A stretch of DNA of 64,000 nt from Nocardia acididurans (GTDB taxonomy: Bacteria > Actinomycetota > Actinomycetes > Mycobacteriales > Mycobacteriaceae): positions 164,378-228,377 of the forward strand of contig NZ_JAERRJ010000014.1 of NCBI RefSeq assembly GCF_016741815.1. The letters are read 5' to 3'. Under the pieces are notes generated by a model. The model searched no databases, was not told the origin of the DNA, and was given only the letters and a program-made list of their open reading frames with translations. The translations under genes were made by a program, and so were the position numbers. Positions 8,805 to 17,247 of this stretch are shown here, piece after piece; within the stretch, counting starts at the first letter, position 1; each line of letters starts with the position of its first letter.

Positions 8805-8980
8805 CTCAGCCCCTAGTCCTTGGCCGACCGCGTCGGCAGCCCGAACGCCTGAACTCGACGCTACGAATCGACCCCGATCCGACGCGATGAAGTTGCTTCA
8901 GATTGCTCGAAAATCCAGCCCTCGTGCGCGATATTTCTCGCCATACTGGATGTTCGGACACTCTCACCGGAGGCAGGGCC

Positions 8981-9310
8981 ATGCGCTTGCGATTCCTCGG
9001 AAAGAACACTCAGGGAGCCCATTCCCCGACCCTGTACGCAACCGACCGCAACACCTACGTCGTTCAGGGCTGGCGAATCCCCGAGCATCCCGAACTCATC
9101 GAGATTCCGCATCCACTGCTCGGTTATCTGGAGCCCGGAAGCTGCTTGGGAGCACTCCTGCACGACACCGGGGTCGGCACCTTCACACTCGCGGGGAGCC
9201 CGGTCACTGACCCGGAAGCCTTGCGGCAGATGGACTTACCCGATCACGAGACCTGCGTCGAGGTCGCCCGGGGCCGGGAGGTGCGCCGCGATGCTCCACC
9301 TGTCCGGTAG
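8981..9310 (+). CDS. Small conserved protein, first gene of an XRE/DUF6879 cassette
   Basis: The product has 109 residues and starts MRLRFLGKNTQGAHSPTLYA. The ATG at 8981 has a strong ribosome-binding site, GGAGG, at 8969-8973. An upstream in-frame start at 8903 lacks one and was not used. Features such as TYVVQGWRI suggest a small beta-rich protein, with no membrane segment. Its 3' end overlaps the DUF6879 gene by 20 bases, which overlaps the XRE regulator gene in turn. This three-gene arrangement recurs in actinobacteria beside XRE/DUF5753 regulators (family knowledge). Its own biochemical role is unknown. Confidence 0.8.
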   Translation: MRLRFLGKNTQGAHSPTLYATDRNTYVVQGWRIPEHPELIEIPHPLLGYLEPGSCLGALLHDTGVGTFTLAGSPVTDPEALRQMDLPDHETCVEVARGREVRRDAPPVR

Positions 9311-9818
9311 GGATTTCACCGATTTGTTCCGCACCTGTCAGCGCAGCGCTTTCCATATCGAGGTCCAGGACAGCTACAGCACTCCGGAGGAGTCGGAACC
9401 GTTCCACCGGTTCCTCACCGGTCAGCCGGACGATTACGGCTGGCTCCGCGAATGGTTGGACATCGTGCGGGCCCAGACCAAGCGCGGCGTGGCCTTCACT
9501 CGGCTGCGAGTCGTGGCCGTGCCGCATGCCGATTACACCCGGTGGGGGCTGGCGGTGGCGCCGTCGAATATCGAAGCGGGCGAGGATATCCGATATCTGC
9601 CACGCGCGAGTGCGGCACAGGATGTCCCGCGCGACGACTACTGGTTGTTCGATGAAAGCACGGTTGCCTTCACGCTTTTCGACTCGAACGGCCGAGCCGC
9701 CGGCGCGGCTGTGACGACTGATCCGGCGCTCGTTCGCCGTGCCACCTCGGTACGAGAAGCACTGTGGGGCAGCGCTGTTCCGCATTCCGAGTACATCCGG
9801 GCTACCGTCGCGACGTGA
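9291..9818 (+). CDS. DUF6879-family protein
   Basis: This 175-residue protein has the DUF6879 pattern: an FTDLFRTCQRSAFHIEVQDSY opening, an EPFHRFLTG segment and a C-terminal region ending DYWLFDESTVAFTLFD. The family is usually encoded next to XRE/DUF5753 regulators in actinobacteria and its role is unknown. It is translated from the ATG at 9291 inside the previous gene and ends with a GTGA overlap into the next. The three proteins are therefore probably made in fixed proportion and may act together in regulation. Confidence 0.85.
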   Translation: MLHLSGRDFTDLFRTCQRSAFHIEVQDSYSTPEESEPFHRFLTGQPDDYGWLREWLDIVRAQTKRGVAFTRLRVVAVPHADYTRWGLAVAPSNIEAGEDIRYLPRASAAQDVPRDDYWLFDESTVAFTLFDSNGRAAGAAVTTDPALVRRATSVREALWGSAVPHSEYIRATVAT

Positions 9819-10663
9819 CCACGGTCCACAAGGCGCGCCAGGCGCTCGGGCAGCAGCTCAGGGACCTTCGCCGCGACGCGGGCCTGAGCGGACGCCGGCT
9901 CGCCGAGAGCGCGGGCTGGCATCCCTCGAAGGTTTCGAAGATCGAGTACGGCAGACAGACGCCGTCCGAGGACGATGTCAGAATCTGGTGTGACCGCACC
10001 GGCGCGCTCGATCGCGTCTCGGATCTCGTCGCCGCGCTGCGGAATGTCGATGCGGCGTACCTGGACTGGCGCCGGACTCTGCAGGCGGGAATTCGGCGGG
10101 AACAGCAGAAGATCCAGACGATCGAAGCCGAGACGAAACTCATCCGGGGCTACGATCCCACGCTGATTCCCGGGCTGCTGCATACACCCGAATACGCTGC
10201 GGCGATCTTCCAGCAGGTGGCCGAATTCAACCGGGCTCCCCGCGATATCGACGACGCGGTAGCCGCACGGATGAACCGGCAGCAGCAATATCTGTATCGC
10301 GGCGACCGTCGTGTCCACTACCTCATCGGCGAACCCGCCCTGTATACAACGGCAGGCGACGACAATGTCATGTTCGGCCAGCTCGACCGATTGATGACCG
10401 CCCTATCCCTGCCGCGGGTCCTGCTGGGAATCATCCCCGTGATGTCCCACTACCGGGTCTCCGCAACGAACTTCGTCATATACGACAGTCGAGTGGTGAT
10501 GGTGGAGGGGATTTCGGCAGCTCTGACCATTACCCAGCCGAGGGAAATAGCTGTCTACACCCGCGCATTCGAGGTGCTTGCCGCTCAGTCCGTAACGGGA
10601 GAAGCGGCCCGGACGCTGATCCGGGCCGCTCTCGAGCGTCGTCGGCGCGAGAGCGCCGGTTGA
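9815..10663 (+). CDS. XRE-type helix-turn-helix regulator with DUF5753 domain
   Basis: This 282-residue DNA-binding protein carries an HTH_31-type helix-turn-helix at residues about 10-65 (LRRDAGLSGRRLAESAGWHP SKVSKIE context). A DUF5753 ligand- or partner-binding domain follows from about residue 85 to the end, with LIPGLLHTPEYAAAIF and a NFVIYDS segment. Such regulators control development and antibiotic genes in Streptomyces (WhiJ-like families) and are commonly paired with DUF397 or DUF6879 partners. The GTG start at 9815 overlaps the upstream stop. The gene ends directly against the convergent secreted-protein gene with no spacer. Confidence 0.9.
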   Translation: MTTVHKARQALGQQLRDLRRDAGLSGRRLAESAGWHPSKVSKIEYGRQTPSEDDVRIWCDRTGALDRVSDLVAALRNVDAAYLDWRRTLQAGIRREQQKIQTIEAETKLIRGYDPTLIPGLLHTPEYAAAIFQQVAEFNRAPRDIDDAVAARMNRQQQYLYRGDRRVHYLIGEPALYTTAGDDNVMFGQLDRLMTALSLPRVLLGIIPVMSHYRVSATNFVIYDSRVVMVEGISAALTITQPREIAVYTRAFEVLAAQSVTGEAARTLIRAALERRRRESAG

Positions 10664-11395
10664 TCAGTTGGCGGGGGCCGGCGGGGTGGCCAGTTCGGTG
10701 GCGAATTGGAACAGGGCGATGGTCGCGACCGGGCCGCCGACGAGGATCGTGCCCGCTACCGCGCCGATCGCGCCGAGGGCGGCGCCGGTGACCAGGCAGC
10801 CGCCGAGGGCGGCGGGGACGGCCAGGGTGCCGATGGTGATGGCGGCGCCTGCGGCGCCGGCGACGACACCGCCTGCGATGCAACCGATTCCGGCGCCGAT
10901 GGCGGTGCCGATCAGGCTGCCGACGGCGACGCCGACCGAGACCTCGTTGGTGAGGTTGCTCAGGGCCTGGTTGAAGTTGGGGTTGGCGGTGGCGTCGATG
11001 TCCTTCAGGACCGGGGTGCCCGCGGGGACGGGGGTGGCGACGGCCGGGTCGGTGCCCGGGGTCAGGGTGGCGGTGTTGCCGTGGATCTCGGCGGCGATCG
11101 AGAAGACCAGGCCGTCGCGCTGGTAGCTCAGCGGCAGCGAGGCGACGGTGTTGCCGGCGGCGTCGATGATCTGGAACCGATCATCCTTGGCCGCAAGCGA
11201 TCCCGCGGTGGTGGACAGGACGACGGAATGGTCCACCAGGCTCGCCCGGTAATCGACACCGGACGAGACGGGGGCGGTAACCGAGCTATTGCCCGAGACG
11301 TCGGGCTGCGCACCGGCCACATTCGCCGAGACACAGGTGAACGACAGCGCGGCGGCGGAAATGACAGCGGTCGCGACAATGGAACGGAACTTCAT
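10664..11395 (-). CDS. Secreted or envelope protein with glycine-rich hydrophobic C-terminus
   Basis: This 243-residue protein starts MKFRSIVATAVISAAALSFT, a typical Sec signal peptide. A beta-rich domain follows (residues about 35-135, with SVVLSTTAGSLAAKDDRFQI). After it comes a long Gly/Ala-rich amphipathic-to-hydrophobic stretch (about 145-235) with repeated GxxxG patterns. The ATG at 11395 was chosen over an upstream GTG or ATG because it gives the signal peptide and has GAAGAAAGAA before it. The layout resembles nocardial proteins annotated with DUF8020 (tentative). The glycine-zipper tail suggests membrane insertion. The function is unknown. Confidence 0.7.
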   Translation of the reverse strand: MKFRSIVATAVISAAALSFTCVSANVAGAQPDVSGNSSVTAPVSSGVDYRASLVDHSVVLSTTAGSLAAKDDRFQIIDAAGNTVASLPLSYQRDGLVFSIAAEIHGNTATLTPGTDPAVATPVPAGTPVLKDIDATANPNFNQALSNLTNEVSVGVAVGSLIGTAIGAGIGCIAGGVVAGAAGAAITIGTLAVPAALGGCLVTGAALGAIGAVAGTILVGGPVATIALFQFATELATPPAPAN

Positions 11396-11978
11396 CAGGG
11401 TTCTTTCTTCAAGGGCTGCAGAATCGTGCGCATCGCAGCGCGGATCGAATCCGGCTTTTGCGCACAACATTTCGTGCGAGACGAGTGGACCCCGCACACT
11501 GCGGGATGTTTGCCGCCGCCAATAATGGAGCCCGGATTCCGGCAATGTCAATCTGCGTTCGCGAATAGCGACGCGGGCCGCAATCGGCGAATCACCACGA
11601 AAGTTGTTGTGCCGTAAAGGCCGATGCGACGGACCGTTAATTTATCGTCAGGAATCTTGCCCCGGGGTGCGGGGTGGGGTCGGATCACAGTGTGACCGCA
11701 ACCGTCTGCCCTCGCCGCGCCCTGCGCGTCGCTGCCGACGTTGCCCGGTTCCGATTCGAGCAGATGCCGTCCACACTGGAGCTCTTCGGCTTCCAGAGCG
11801 AGGACGAGCCGCCGAGTCGGGCGTAGAACCGATCGGTCATATCCCCTGCCGCGCAACGGTTCTGCGTGTGCGGTGCCGCCTGTCGAGCGGCGTTCCACCC
11901 TCCCGCGATTGATATCGCATATTTCACCTGTGTTCTCGTGCTCGCGCACGGGGCCACTCCTCCCTTGATCGGAGAGCT
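11396..11978. other. 583-base intergenic region
   Basis: This divergent spacer lies between a leftward secreted-protein gene and a rightward SDR gene and probably holds both promoters. A GTG-initiated 45-codon ORF (11690-11826, plus) ends QSEDEPPSRA but has no clear ribosome-binding site and is not called. Long minus-strand frames here read as non-coding. No RNA motif was recognised. Confidence 0.5.
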
Positions 11979-12800
11979 ATGTCCGCAACCCAGTCCAGCA
12001 CCCGTACCGTCCTCGTGACCGGAGCCGACACCCGGCTCGGCTTCGCGACGGCGCAGCGGGTGATCGCCGATGGCGACACCGTCATCGCACACATCCTGGA
12101 CAAGAACGCTGCCGACGAGACCGCCGAGCGCCTGCGGGCTACCGCCGAACCCGGCCGGGTTCGCCTGGTGCAGGCCGATTTCACGCGGTTGGCCGAGGTC
12201 GACGAACTCGGCCGGACTCTGGCCGCGGACCTCACCCGCCTGGACGCGCTGATCAATATCGCGTCGATCGCGGCCCCGCACGCGCGCACCCACACCGAGG
12301 ACGGGCACGAATTGACCTTCCAGGTCAACTATCTCGCCCCGCAGCGGCTGACCATGGCGCTGATTCCCGCGCTCGCCGCGGCCCACGGCCGGGTCGTCAC
12401 CGTCACCTCGAAACTGCACGCCGCCGGGAACATCGACTACTCCGATCTGGATCGCAACCGGGGCATCTACACCCCGTTCGCGATCTACGCCCAGTCCAAG
12501 CTGGCGCTGACCATGTTCAGCCGTTCCCTGGCCGAATCCGGTCCCGGCGAACTGACCTCGGTCAGCGTGCACCCCGCCGACTTCGAAATCGACCTGCCAC
12601 AGCTGCGCAGCCACCGCGCCGCACCCCTCGACCATGCCGCCGACCTGCTGGTCGATCTGTCCGCGCCCGGCACACCGGTCCGGAACGGCGGCTATTACGA
12701 GGGCAGCGAACCCGCGAAAGCCGCAGCGCTGGTGGGCAGTTCGCGGGCCCGCACCCGGCTGGCGGTGTGGAGCAACCAGCTCACCCACACCGCCGCCTGA
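11979..12800 (+). CDS. Short-chain dehydrogenase/reductase-like protein
   Basis: This is a 273-residue Rossmann-fold oxidoreductase. The nucleotide-binding motif reads TGADTRLG, the middle motif NIAS and the active site YAQSK, with a plausible catalytic serine in VTVTSKLHAAG. The family uses NAD(P)(H) to interconvert alcohols and ketones. The deviations from TGxxxGxG and NNAG place it among atypical or retinol-dehydrogenase-like SDRs. The ATG at 11979 has GGAGAG upstream. It stands alone between a spacer and a lipoprotein gene, so the substrate is unknown. Confidence 0.85.
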   Translation: MSATQSSTRTVLVTGADTRLGFATAQRVIADGDTVIAHILDKNAADETAERLRATAEPGRVRLVQADFTRLAEVDELGRTLAADLTRLDALINIASIAAPHARTHTEDGHELTFQVNYLAPQRLTMALIPALAAAHGRVVTVTSKLHAAGNIDYSDLDRNRGIYTPFAIYAQSKLALTMFSRSLAESGPGELTSVSVHPADFEIDLPQLRSHRAAPLDHAADLLVDLSAPGTPVRNGGYYEGSEPAKAAALVGSSRARTRLAVWSNQLTHTAA

Positions 12801-12897
12801 ACCGATTCGTGGAATTGTCGCGACGCTGTCCGAGGTGTGGCGCCCCCGGTTTTTGGGGCATGGGCCGGGGTAATCAAGATCGAGGCGTCGCGATGTC

Positions 12898-13650
12898 ATG
12901 AGTATGAGAATCCGCAGGGTTGGAATCGTTCAGGCAGTGCTGACGATCGGGATGGTGGTGGCCATCGCGGGGTGTTCGCCGGATCAGGCTGGGACGCAGG
13001 TGGATTCACCGGTTGCGGGTGCGCCGAAGGTGGAGACCACGCCGCGGGCGCAGCCCGTCACGACGAAGACCGGGACCGTGGCGTTGCAGACGGCGACGCC
13101 CCGGGGGACGGCGATTCCCTATGTGCCGGTGAGTATTCGGCGCTATGAGCCGTGTGACCCAGGCACGCGGAATCTGTCCGAGGGTGCGTCCGAGGTGGGG
13201 AGCTGGGACGGGGTCACCGATTTGGCCGGGCAGGCGGTGTTCACAGATATGCCGGTGGGGTGCTACCGGTTCGGGATGGTGGCGCCGAGCGGGACCAACC
13301 CGGTGCCGGAGGGTATGCACACCCTGTTCGTGGAGTCGGCGGGGCAGACGGTGAACGGGCAGTTGCGGTTCCAGGATCCGGCGCCCGTACCGACCTGTGC
13401 GGCACAGACTTTCGTTCACGATCTGAACGTCGGTCAGGAGCTGCGGTCCGCGACCACACAGGTCAGTGTGTGCGAGGAACTGTGGGCGGTGGTCTCCTGG
13501 GATGTGCCCGGTGACAGCCAGCGCGTCGTCGCCCGCACGATCGTGGGCCCGTGGCGGGACTACGTTCGCTTCCCGCACGACGTGTGCTGGTCCACGGCGA
13601 AATCCGATGGAGCCCCGGACACCCTGAAGAAGTACTTCACGGCCTGCTGA
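12898..13650 (+). CDS. Lipoprotein of unknown function
   Basis: The product has 250 residues with an N-terminal lipobox (VVAIAGC, cysteine about residue 26), so it should be lipid-anchored on the outer face of the plasma membrane. The mature part starts with a Pro/Thr-rich linker. It then holds a beta-sandwich-like segment (GTVALQTATPRGTAIPYVPV, later GQAVFTDMPVGCYRFGMVAP) resembling a carboxypeptidase-regulatory or transthyretin-like fold. A cysteine-rich C-terminus follows. Two in-frame ATGs (12898 and 12904) are possible starts. No operon partner is evident. Confidence 0.8.
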   Translation: MSMRIRRVGIVQAVLTIGMVVAIAGCSPDQAGTQVDSPVAGAPKVETTPRAQPVTTKTGTVALQTATPRGTAIPYVPVSIRRYEPCDPGTRNLSEGASEVGSWDGVTDLAGQAVFTDMPVGCYRFGMVAPSGTNPVPEGMHTLFVESAGQTVNGQLRFQDPAPVPTCAAQTFVHDLNVGQELRSATTQVSVCEELWAVVSWDVPGDSQRVVARTIVGPWRDYVRFPHDVCWSTAKSDGAPDTLKKYFTAC

Positions 13651-13772
13651 GCGGGCAACCGCTGCGTTCGAGCGGCGTGCCGAGACACTGGCTTATGAGT
13701 GCGAGACGCTCGCTCATGGCATGTCATGGTGGGCCCGGGTTCTACTTTTCCTATCGCACAGGAGGACCCACC

Positions 13773-14330
13773 ATGACCCAGTCCACCCCACTCACCTCGC
13801 CCGCCCCGAACGCCGTCCCGGACAATCGCGCGTCGTATCTGAGTTTCGGGCTCGCCTGGTTGCTCGGATACGGCGCTTTCGCGCTCAGCCACGGCGAGGA
13901 TCCCCGCCTGCCGATCCCCGTGGCGGGAGTTCTCCTGTTCGGCGGACTGCTGATCGCACTGATCATCACCGGCGTCACCGCCCTGCGGGCACAGCGCGGC
14001 GCACGCGATCGTGCGGGGACCGCGGGCGTCATGCTCGCCGCCGCGTGGCTCGTCGGCTTCGGCGCGCTGTCCCTGCTCATCACCGCGCTGAGCTCCGCCC
14101 TGAACGAGCCCCTGGTGCAAACCCTGTTGTGGCCCACCGCATCCGGCCTCGTCGTCGGCATGATCCACCTCGCGAGCGGGGCCGCCCACCGTGATGTCAC
14201 GCAGTACACGCTCGGCGCGTGGCTGGCCGTAATGTCCTCGGCCGCACTCTTTTTCGACGGAGCGAACCTATACTGGGCGCTGGCCGTCATCGGAGGCGGC
14301 GGCTACTTCGCCGCTGCGGTCCGACGGTGA
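13773..14330 (+). CDS. Multi-pass membrane protein of unknown function
   Basis: The product has 185 residues, starting MTQSTPLTSPAPNAVPDN, with about five to six hydrophobic helices. The first is LSFGLAWLLGYGAFALS and the last near the C-terminus is YWALAVIGGGGYFAAA. The ATG at 13773 has a strong GGAGGA ribosome-binding site, so a longer upstream frame was rejected. There is no motif of a known transporter. It is separated by 18 bases from a convergent SDR gene. Confidence 0.8.
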   Translation: MTQSTPLTSPAPNAVPDNRASYLSFGLAWLLGYGAFALSHGEDPRLPIPVAGVLLFGGLLIALIITGVTALRAQRGARDRAGTAGVMLAAAWLVGFGALSLLITALSSALNEPLVQTLLWPTASGLVVGMIHLASGAAHRDVTQYTLGAWLAVMSSAALFFDGANLYWALAVIGGGGYFAAAVRR

Positions 14331-14348
14331 CGGCCCCGGCCTGACGAC

Positions 14349-15092
14349 TCAGCCCTGCGCGGTGGGGACGACGATCAGTTCGGCGACATTGACGTGGCGG
14401 GGTGCGCCGACCGCGTAGGCGATGGCATCGGCGATATCGTCCGGGCGCAGGATGGTGAACCCGGTGCGCCACTCCTCCAGTTCCGCGCGACGGGCGTCGT
14501 CCCGCATGCCCCCGCCGAGTTCGGTGTTCACGAAACCCGGTTCGATGTTCTTGACGCGGATGCCGCGGGGGCCGAACTCGGCGCGCAGGTTGCGGGTGAG
14601 GTGAGCCACCGCGGCCTTGGAGGCGGTGTAGACCGAGTAGTTGTGGAAGATCAGGTGACCGCCGACCGACCCGACCAGCACCAGATCCGCCCGGCCGTCC
14701 GCCGAGGCGAGCAGATCGTCCACGAAAACCCGTGCGGTGTAGAGCAATCCGGTGATGTTGGTGTTCACCATCTGATCCCACTCATCAGTGAGCGCGGATT
14801 CGAAGGGGCCCGCGAGCATGACGCCCGCATTGGCCACCACCAGGTCCACGGTGCCGAACGCGGCATGGACGGTGGCGGCGGCATCGCGCAGCGACTGCTG
14901 ATCGGCGACATCAACGGTGACCGCGAGGGCGTTCGCGCCGATCTCGGCGGCCAGTTCCTCGAGGCGGTCCTTACGGCGGCCCAGCAGCGCGACCCGCGCG
15001 CCTTCCCGAGCGAGCGTGCGCGCGGTGGCCGCGCCGATCCCGCTGGAAGCTCCGGTGATGACGGCCACGCGGCCGGTGAGTTCGTTTGTCAT
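14349..15092 (-). CDS. SDR-family NAD(P)-dependent oxidoreductase
   Basis: This is a 247-residue classical short-chain dehydrogenase. All hallmark motifs are present: TGASSGIG for the cofactor, NAG in VVANAGVM, the catalytic serine in VLVGSVGGH and YTASK at the active site. The ATG at 15092 has GGGAG before it; a GTG three codons earlier is possible. It is divergent from an MmyB-type regulator gene 101 bases away. Such regulators frequently sit beside and control an SDR gene, so regulation by that neighbour is likely. The substrate is unknown. Confidence 0.92.
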   Translation of the reverse strand: MTNELTGRVAVITGASSGIGAATARTLAREGARVALLGRRKDRLEELAAEIGANALAVTVDVADQQSLRDAAATVHAAFGTVDLVVANAGVMLAGPFESALTDEWDQMVNTNITGLLYTARVFVDDLLASADGRADLVLVGSVGGHLIFHNYSVYTASKAAVAHLTRNLRAEFGPRGIRVKNIEPGFVNTELGGGMRDDARRAELEEWRTGFTILRPDDIADAIAYAVGAPRHVNVAELIVVPTAQG

Positions 15093-15193
15093 GGCTCCCA
15101 CAATCCGATCCCGCGGAACGTTCTACCAGGTCGCGGACTTCCTGGGAGTGCCACACCCACCCAACCGGGCCGTGAGTGTCGTACCGTCGAAAC

Positions 15194-16033
15194 ATGGATT
15201 CCGACAACCGACTCGGCATGTTCCTGCGGGCGCGCCGGGAATTGACGCGGCCGGAGGAATTCGGGATGCCCGCCGGCGGGCAGCGCCGGGTGGCCGGGCT
15301 GCGCCGGGAGGAGGTCGCACTGCTCGCGGGGATGAGCGCCGACTACTACGTGCGGTTGGAGCAGGGGCGGGAACGGCATCCCTCCGAGCAGGTCATCGAT
15401 TCGCTGGCGCGGGTGTTCGCGCTCGATCAGGAGGCCACCGATCATCTGCGGGATCTGGCCCGTCCGCCCGCGCGACGGGCGAGCCCGCCGCGCCGGACCG
15501 AACGCGTCGCCCCGGGACTGCTGCGCCTGCTGGACGCCTGGCCGCACACTCCCGCCGTGGTGCTGGGCCGGTACCTCGATGTGCTGGCCGCCAATCCCCT
15601 TGCCGCGGCGGTCTATTCGGGCATGGAGCCGGGCATCAACCAGGTCCGCATGATTTTCCTCGACCCCAAAGCCCGGGACTGCTACGCGGATTGGCCGACC
15701 ATCGCCGCCGATACGGTCGCGAGCCTGCGCGCCACCGCGAGCGCCGATATGGACGATCCGCGCTTCATCGAGCTCATCGGCGAACTGTCGCTCAAGAGCG
15801 AGGAATTCCGCAAGCTGTGGGCGCGCCACGATGTCCGGGTCAAGACCGCGGGCGTCAAGCATTTCCGCAACCCGCTGGTCGGTGATCTGACGCTGTCCTA
15901 CGAGACCTTCACCGTCAACGGCGCGCCGGGCCAACTGCTCATCGCCTACCACGCCGAACCCGGCTCACCGCATCAGCGTTCGCTCGCCCTGCTCGGCAGT
16001 TTGATCGAGAGCCCCGCCCCGACCGGGCAGTGA
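15194..16033 (+). CDS. Helix-turn-helix regulator with MmyB-like ligand-binding domain
   Basis: This 279-residue regulator has an N-terminal XRE-like helix-turn-helix (RVAGLRREEVALLAGMSADY, residues about 30-60), with the GLRREEVA signature of the family. A C-terminal PAS-like MmyB domain (residues about 105-270) is thought to bind fatty-acyl-type ligands in homologues. The ATG at 15194 was preferred over the GTG at 15176. It diverges from the SDR gene at 14349, its probable target. Its stop is one base from the convergent thioesterase gene. Confidence 0.9.
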   Translation: MDSDNRLGMFLRARRELTRPEEFGMPAGGQRRVAGLRREEVALLAGMSADYYVRLEQGRERHPSEQVIDSLARVFALDQEATDHLRDLARPPARRASPPRRTERVAPGLLRLLDAWPHTPAVVLGRYLDVLAANPLAAAVYSGMEPGINQVRMIFLDPKARDCYADWPTIAADTVASLRATASADMDDPRFIELIGELSLKSEEFRKLWARHDVRVKTAGVKHFRNPLVGDLTLSYETFTVNGAPGQLLIAYHAEPGSPHQRSLALLGSLIESPAPTGQ

Positions 16034-16034
16034 G

Positions 16035-16817
16035 TCAGCGCAGCGGTTCGATCAGGGCGAGGGTGCGGGCCGTGCCGTCCACCTCGAGTTGCACGTGCAG
16101 GCCGGAATCTCCGGTCCAGCTGCGCAGGGTGACCTTGTCGCCGGACATGATCGGACCGGCGTGCTCGAGGATGACGCGATAGGGCGCGGTGCTCGAATTC
16201 TGGTGCAGGGCCATACCTTCCGCGACGGCGGCCCAGTGCACGGCATTGTTGACGTGGCCGTGGCGGTCGATATCGGTGATGCGCAGGGGGTAGGGCGTGC
16301 GTTCGGCGGTGGGCTCCATGATCTCGCGCAGCGCGGCCCGCCAGCGCAGGCGGTGCTCGGTGGTGAAGGGGCGCATGGAATCCATGAACGGCTCGCTCAT
16401 CCGGGCCATGCGACCGGCCTCCAGATCGATATTGATCAGGAATTGCTCGGTCTCGATCAAACCGCCGGAGTCGCTGCGGAATTCGCAGCGGATATTGCAC
16501 CACCGGTTGGACAGCCCCGACGGCCAGCGGCGCATGTGCACCCGCTCGCTGAACCGGATCGGCTGCCGCACGTCGATCACGGTGCGCCGCACGATCCACG
16601 CCGGATGCAGGTCCCCTTCGGGCACCGCGCCGAGATTGTCGTAGCCCAGATCCATGGCGTAGCGCGCGATGGCGTCGAGCCGCAGGTTCTCCTCGATATC
16701 GGTGTCGCCCAACCGCACCGTCCGGCTCGCCTGGAACGGCTCCGGACTCTCGGGGCAGGGCGGGAGCGGGTTGGCGATCCGCTCCAGTTCTCCGACCTCG
16801 CGACCAGCGACCGACAC
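16035..16817 (-). CDS. Acyl-ACP thioesterase-family protein
   Basis: This 260-residue protein has two hotdog-fold halves. Signatures are RTVRLGDTDIEENLRLDAIA in the N-half and LRITDIDRHGHVNNAVHWAA in the C-half; DxNGHVNN-type motifs carry the catalytic Asn/His region in acyl-ACP thioesterases. It should release fatty acids from acyl-ACP or acyl-CoA in the cytoplasm. It resembles the mycobacterial Rv2001 type (recollection). The GTG at 16817 follows a GAGGAAGGGG ribosome-binding site. The open frame continues upstream but without homology-like sequence. Confidence 0.85.
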   Translation of the reverse strand: MSVAGREVGELERIANPLPPCPESPEPFQASRTVRLGDTDIEENLRLDAIARYAMDLGYDNLGAVPEGDLHPAWIVRRTVIDVRQPIRFSERVHMRRWPSGLSNRWCNIRCEFRSDSGGLIETEQFLINIDLEAGRMARMSEPFMDSMRPFTTEHRLRWRAALREIMEPTAERTPYPLRITDIDRHGHVNNAVHWAAVAEGMALHQNSSTAPYRVILEHAGPIMSGDKVTLRSWTGDSGLHVQLEVDGTARTLALIEPLR

Positions 16818-16972
16818 GCGATCCCCTTCCTCTTGCTCACGACCCCATGGGCGACTGCCGAACCCGGCAATCGTTGCCCATGCGACGGCCAGGCGGCCGC
16901 AGGCGCCTCGGCGCGCCCCACGGCCCATCTCCGCAGCGCGTGCTCGAATGTCGTCAAAGCATCGACGCCGTG

Positions 16973-16990
16973 CCGTAAAGAAACCGTAAG
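16973..16990 (+). promoter_or_regulatory. Candidate KdpE box upstream of kdpDE
   Basis: CCGTAAAGAAACCGTAAG contains CCGTAA twice with an 11-base period, the geometry favoured by OmpR-family regulators. It lies 108 bases before the first ORF of the kdpDE operon. A related doublet lies upstream of the kdp pump operon at 2817-2834. Autoregulation of kdpDE is inferred. Confidence 0.35.
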
Positions 16991-17097
16991 TATCGAGAAC
17001 CGCGCTGGTGGCGGCGGTAGACAGGAGCAAGCCCGGCCGATCCCCCCGCAGGAAAGCTCGGCCGGGCTCACCTCGCTCGAACGACCTAGGAGACACC

Positions 17098-17247
17098 GTG
17101 CCGGATATCGTCGTCACCCTGATGGTGATCGTCGGTTTTCTGACTCTCGCCCTCTGCCTGCGCGCGCTCGCCGCGGCCGAGGACCGCCAGACCACCCGCG
17201 CGGCCCGTGCCGGGTTCGACGCCCAGCGCGCGATGATGAGCGAGTGA
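17098..17247 (+). CDS. 49-residue membrane micropeptide upstream of kdpD
   Basis: This peptide starts VPDIVVTLMVIVGFLTLALC and ends in a charged cytoplasmic-type tail (RQTTRAARAGFDAQRAMMSE). It has one N-terminal transmembrane helix. The GTG at 17098 has a GGAG ribosome-binding site (CTAGGAGACACC). Its stop overlaps the kdpD start as GTGA, so the two are translationally coupled. No family was recognised. Position suggests a small accessory subunit or sensor helper of KdpD, analogous in style to KdpF. That role is inference. Confidence 0.7.
   Translation: MPDIVVTLMVIVGFLTLALCLRALAAAEDRQTTRAARAGFDAQRAMMSE

Noticed and set aside
11690..11826. 45-codon plus-strand ORF in the intergenic region
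   Set aside because: No good ribosome-binding site or recognisable family. The downstream sequence in the same frame is unremarkable.
11685..12899. 404-residue minus-strand ORF
   Set aside because: It is antisense to the SDR gene, which has SDR motifs and a ribosome-binding site.
16089..17243. Upstream extension of the kdpD reading frame to a 1,218-residue ORF
   Set aside because: The frame is open but antisense to the thioesterase gene and unlike KdpD. The GTG at 17244 begins the recognisable KdpD domain and is coupled to the upstream micropeptide.
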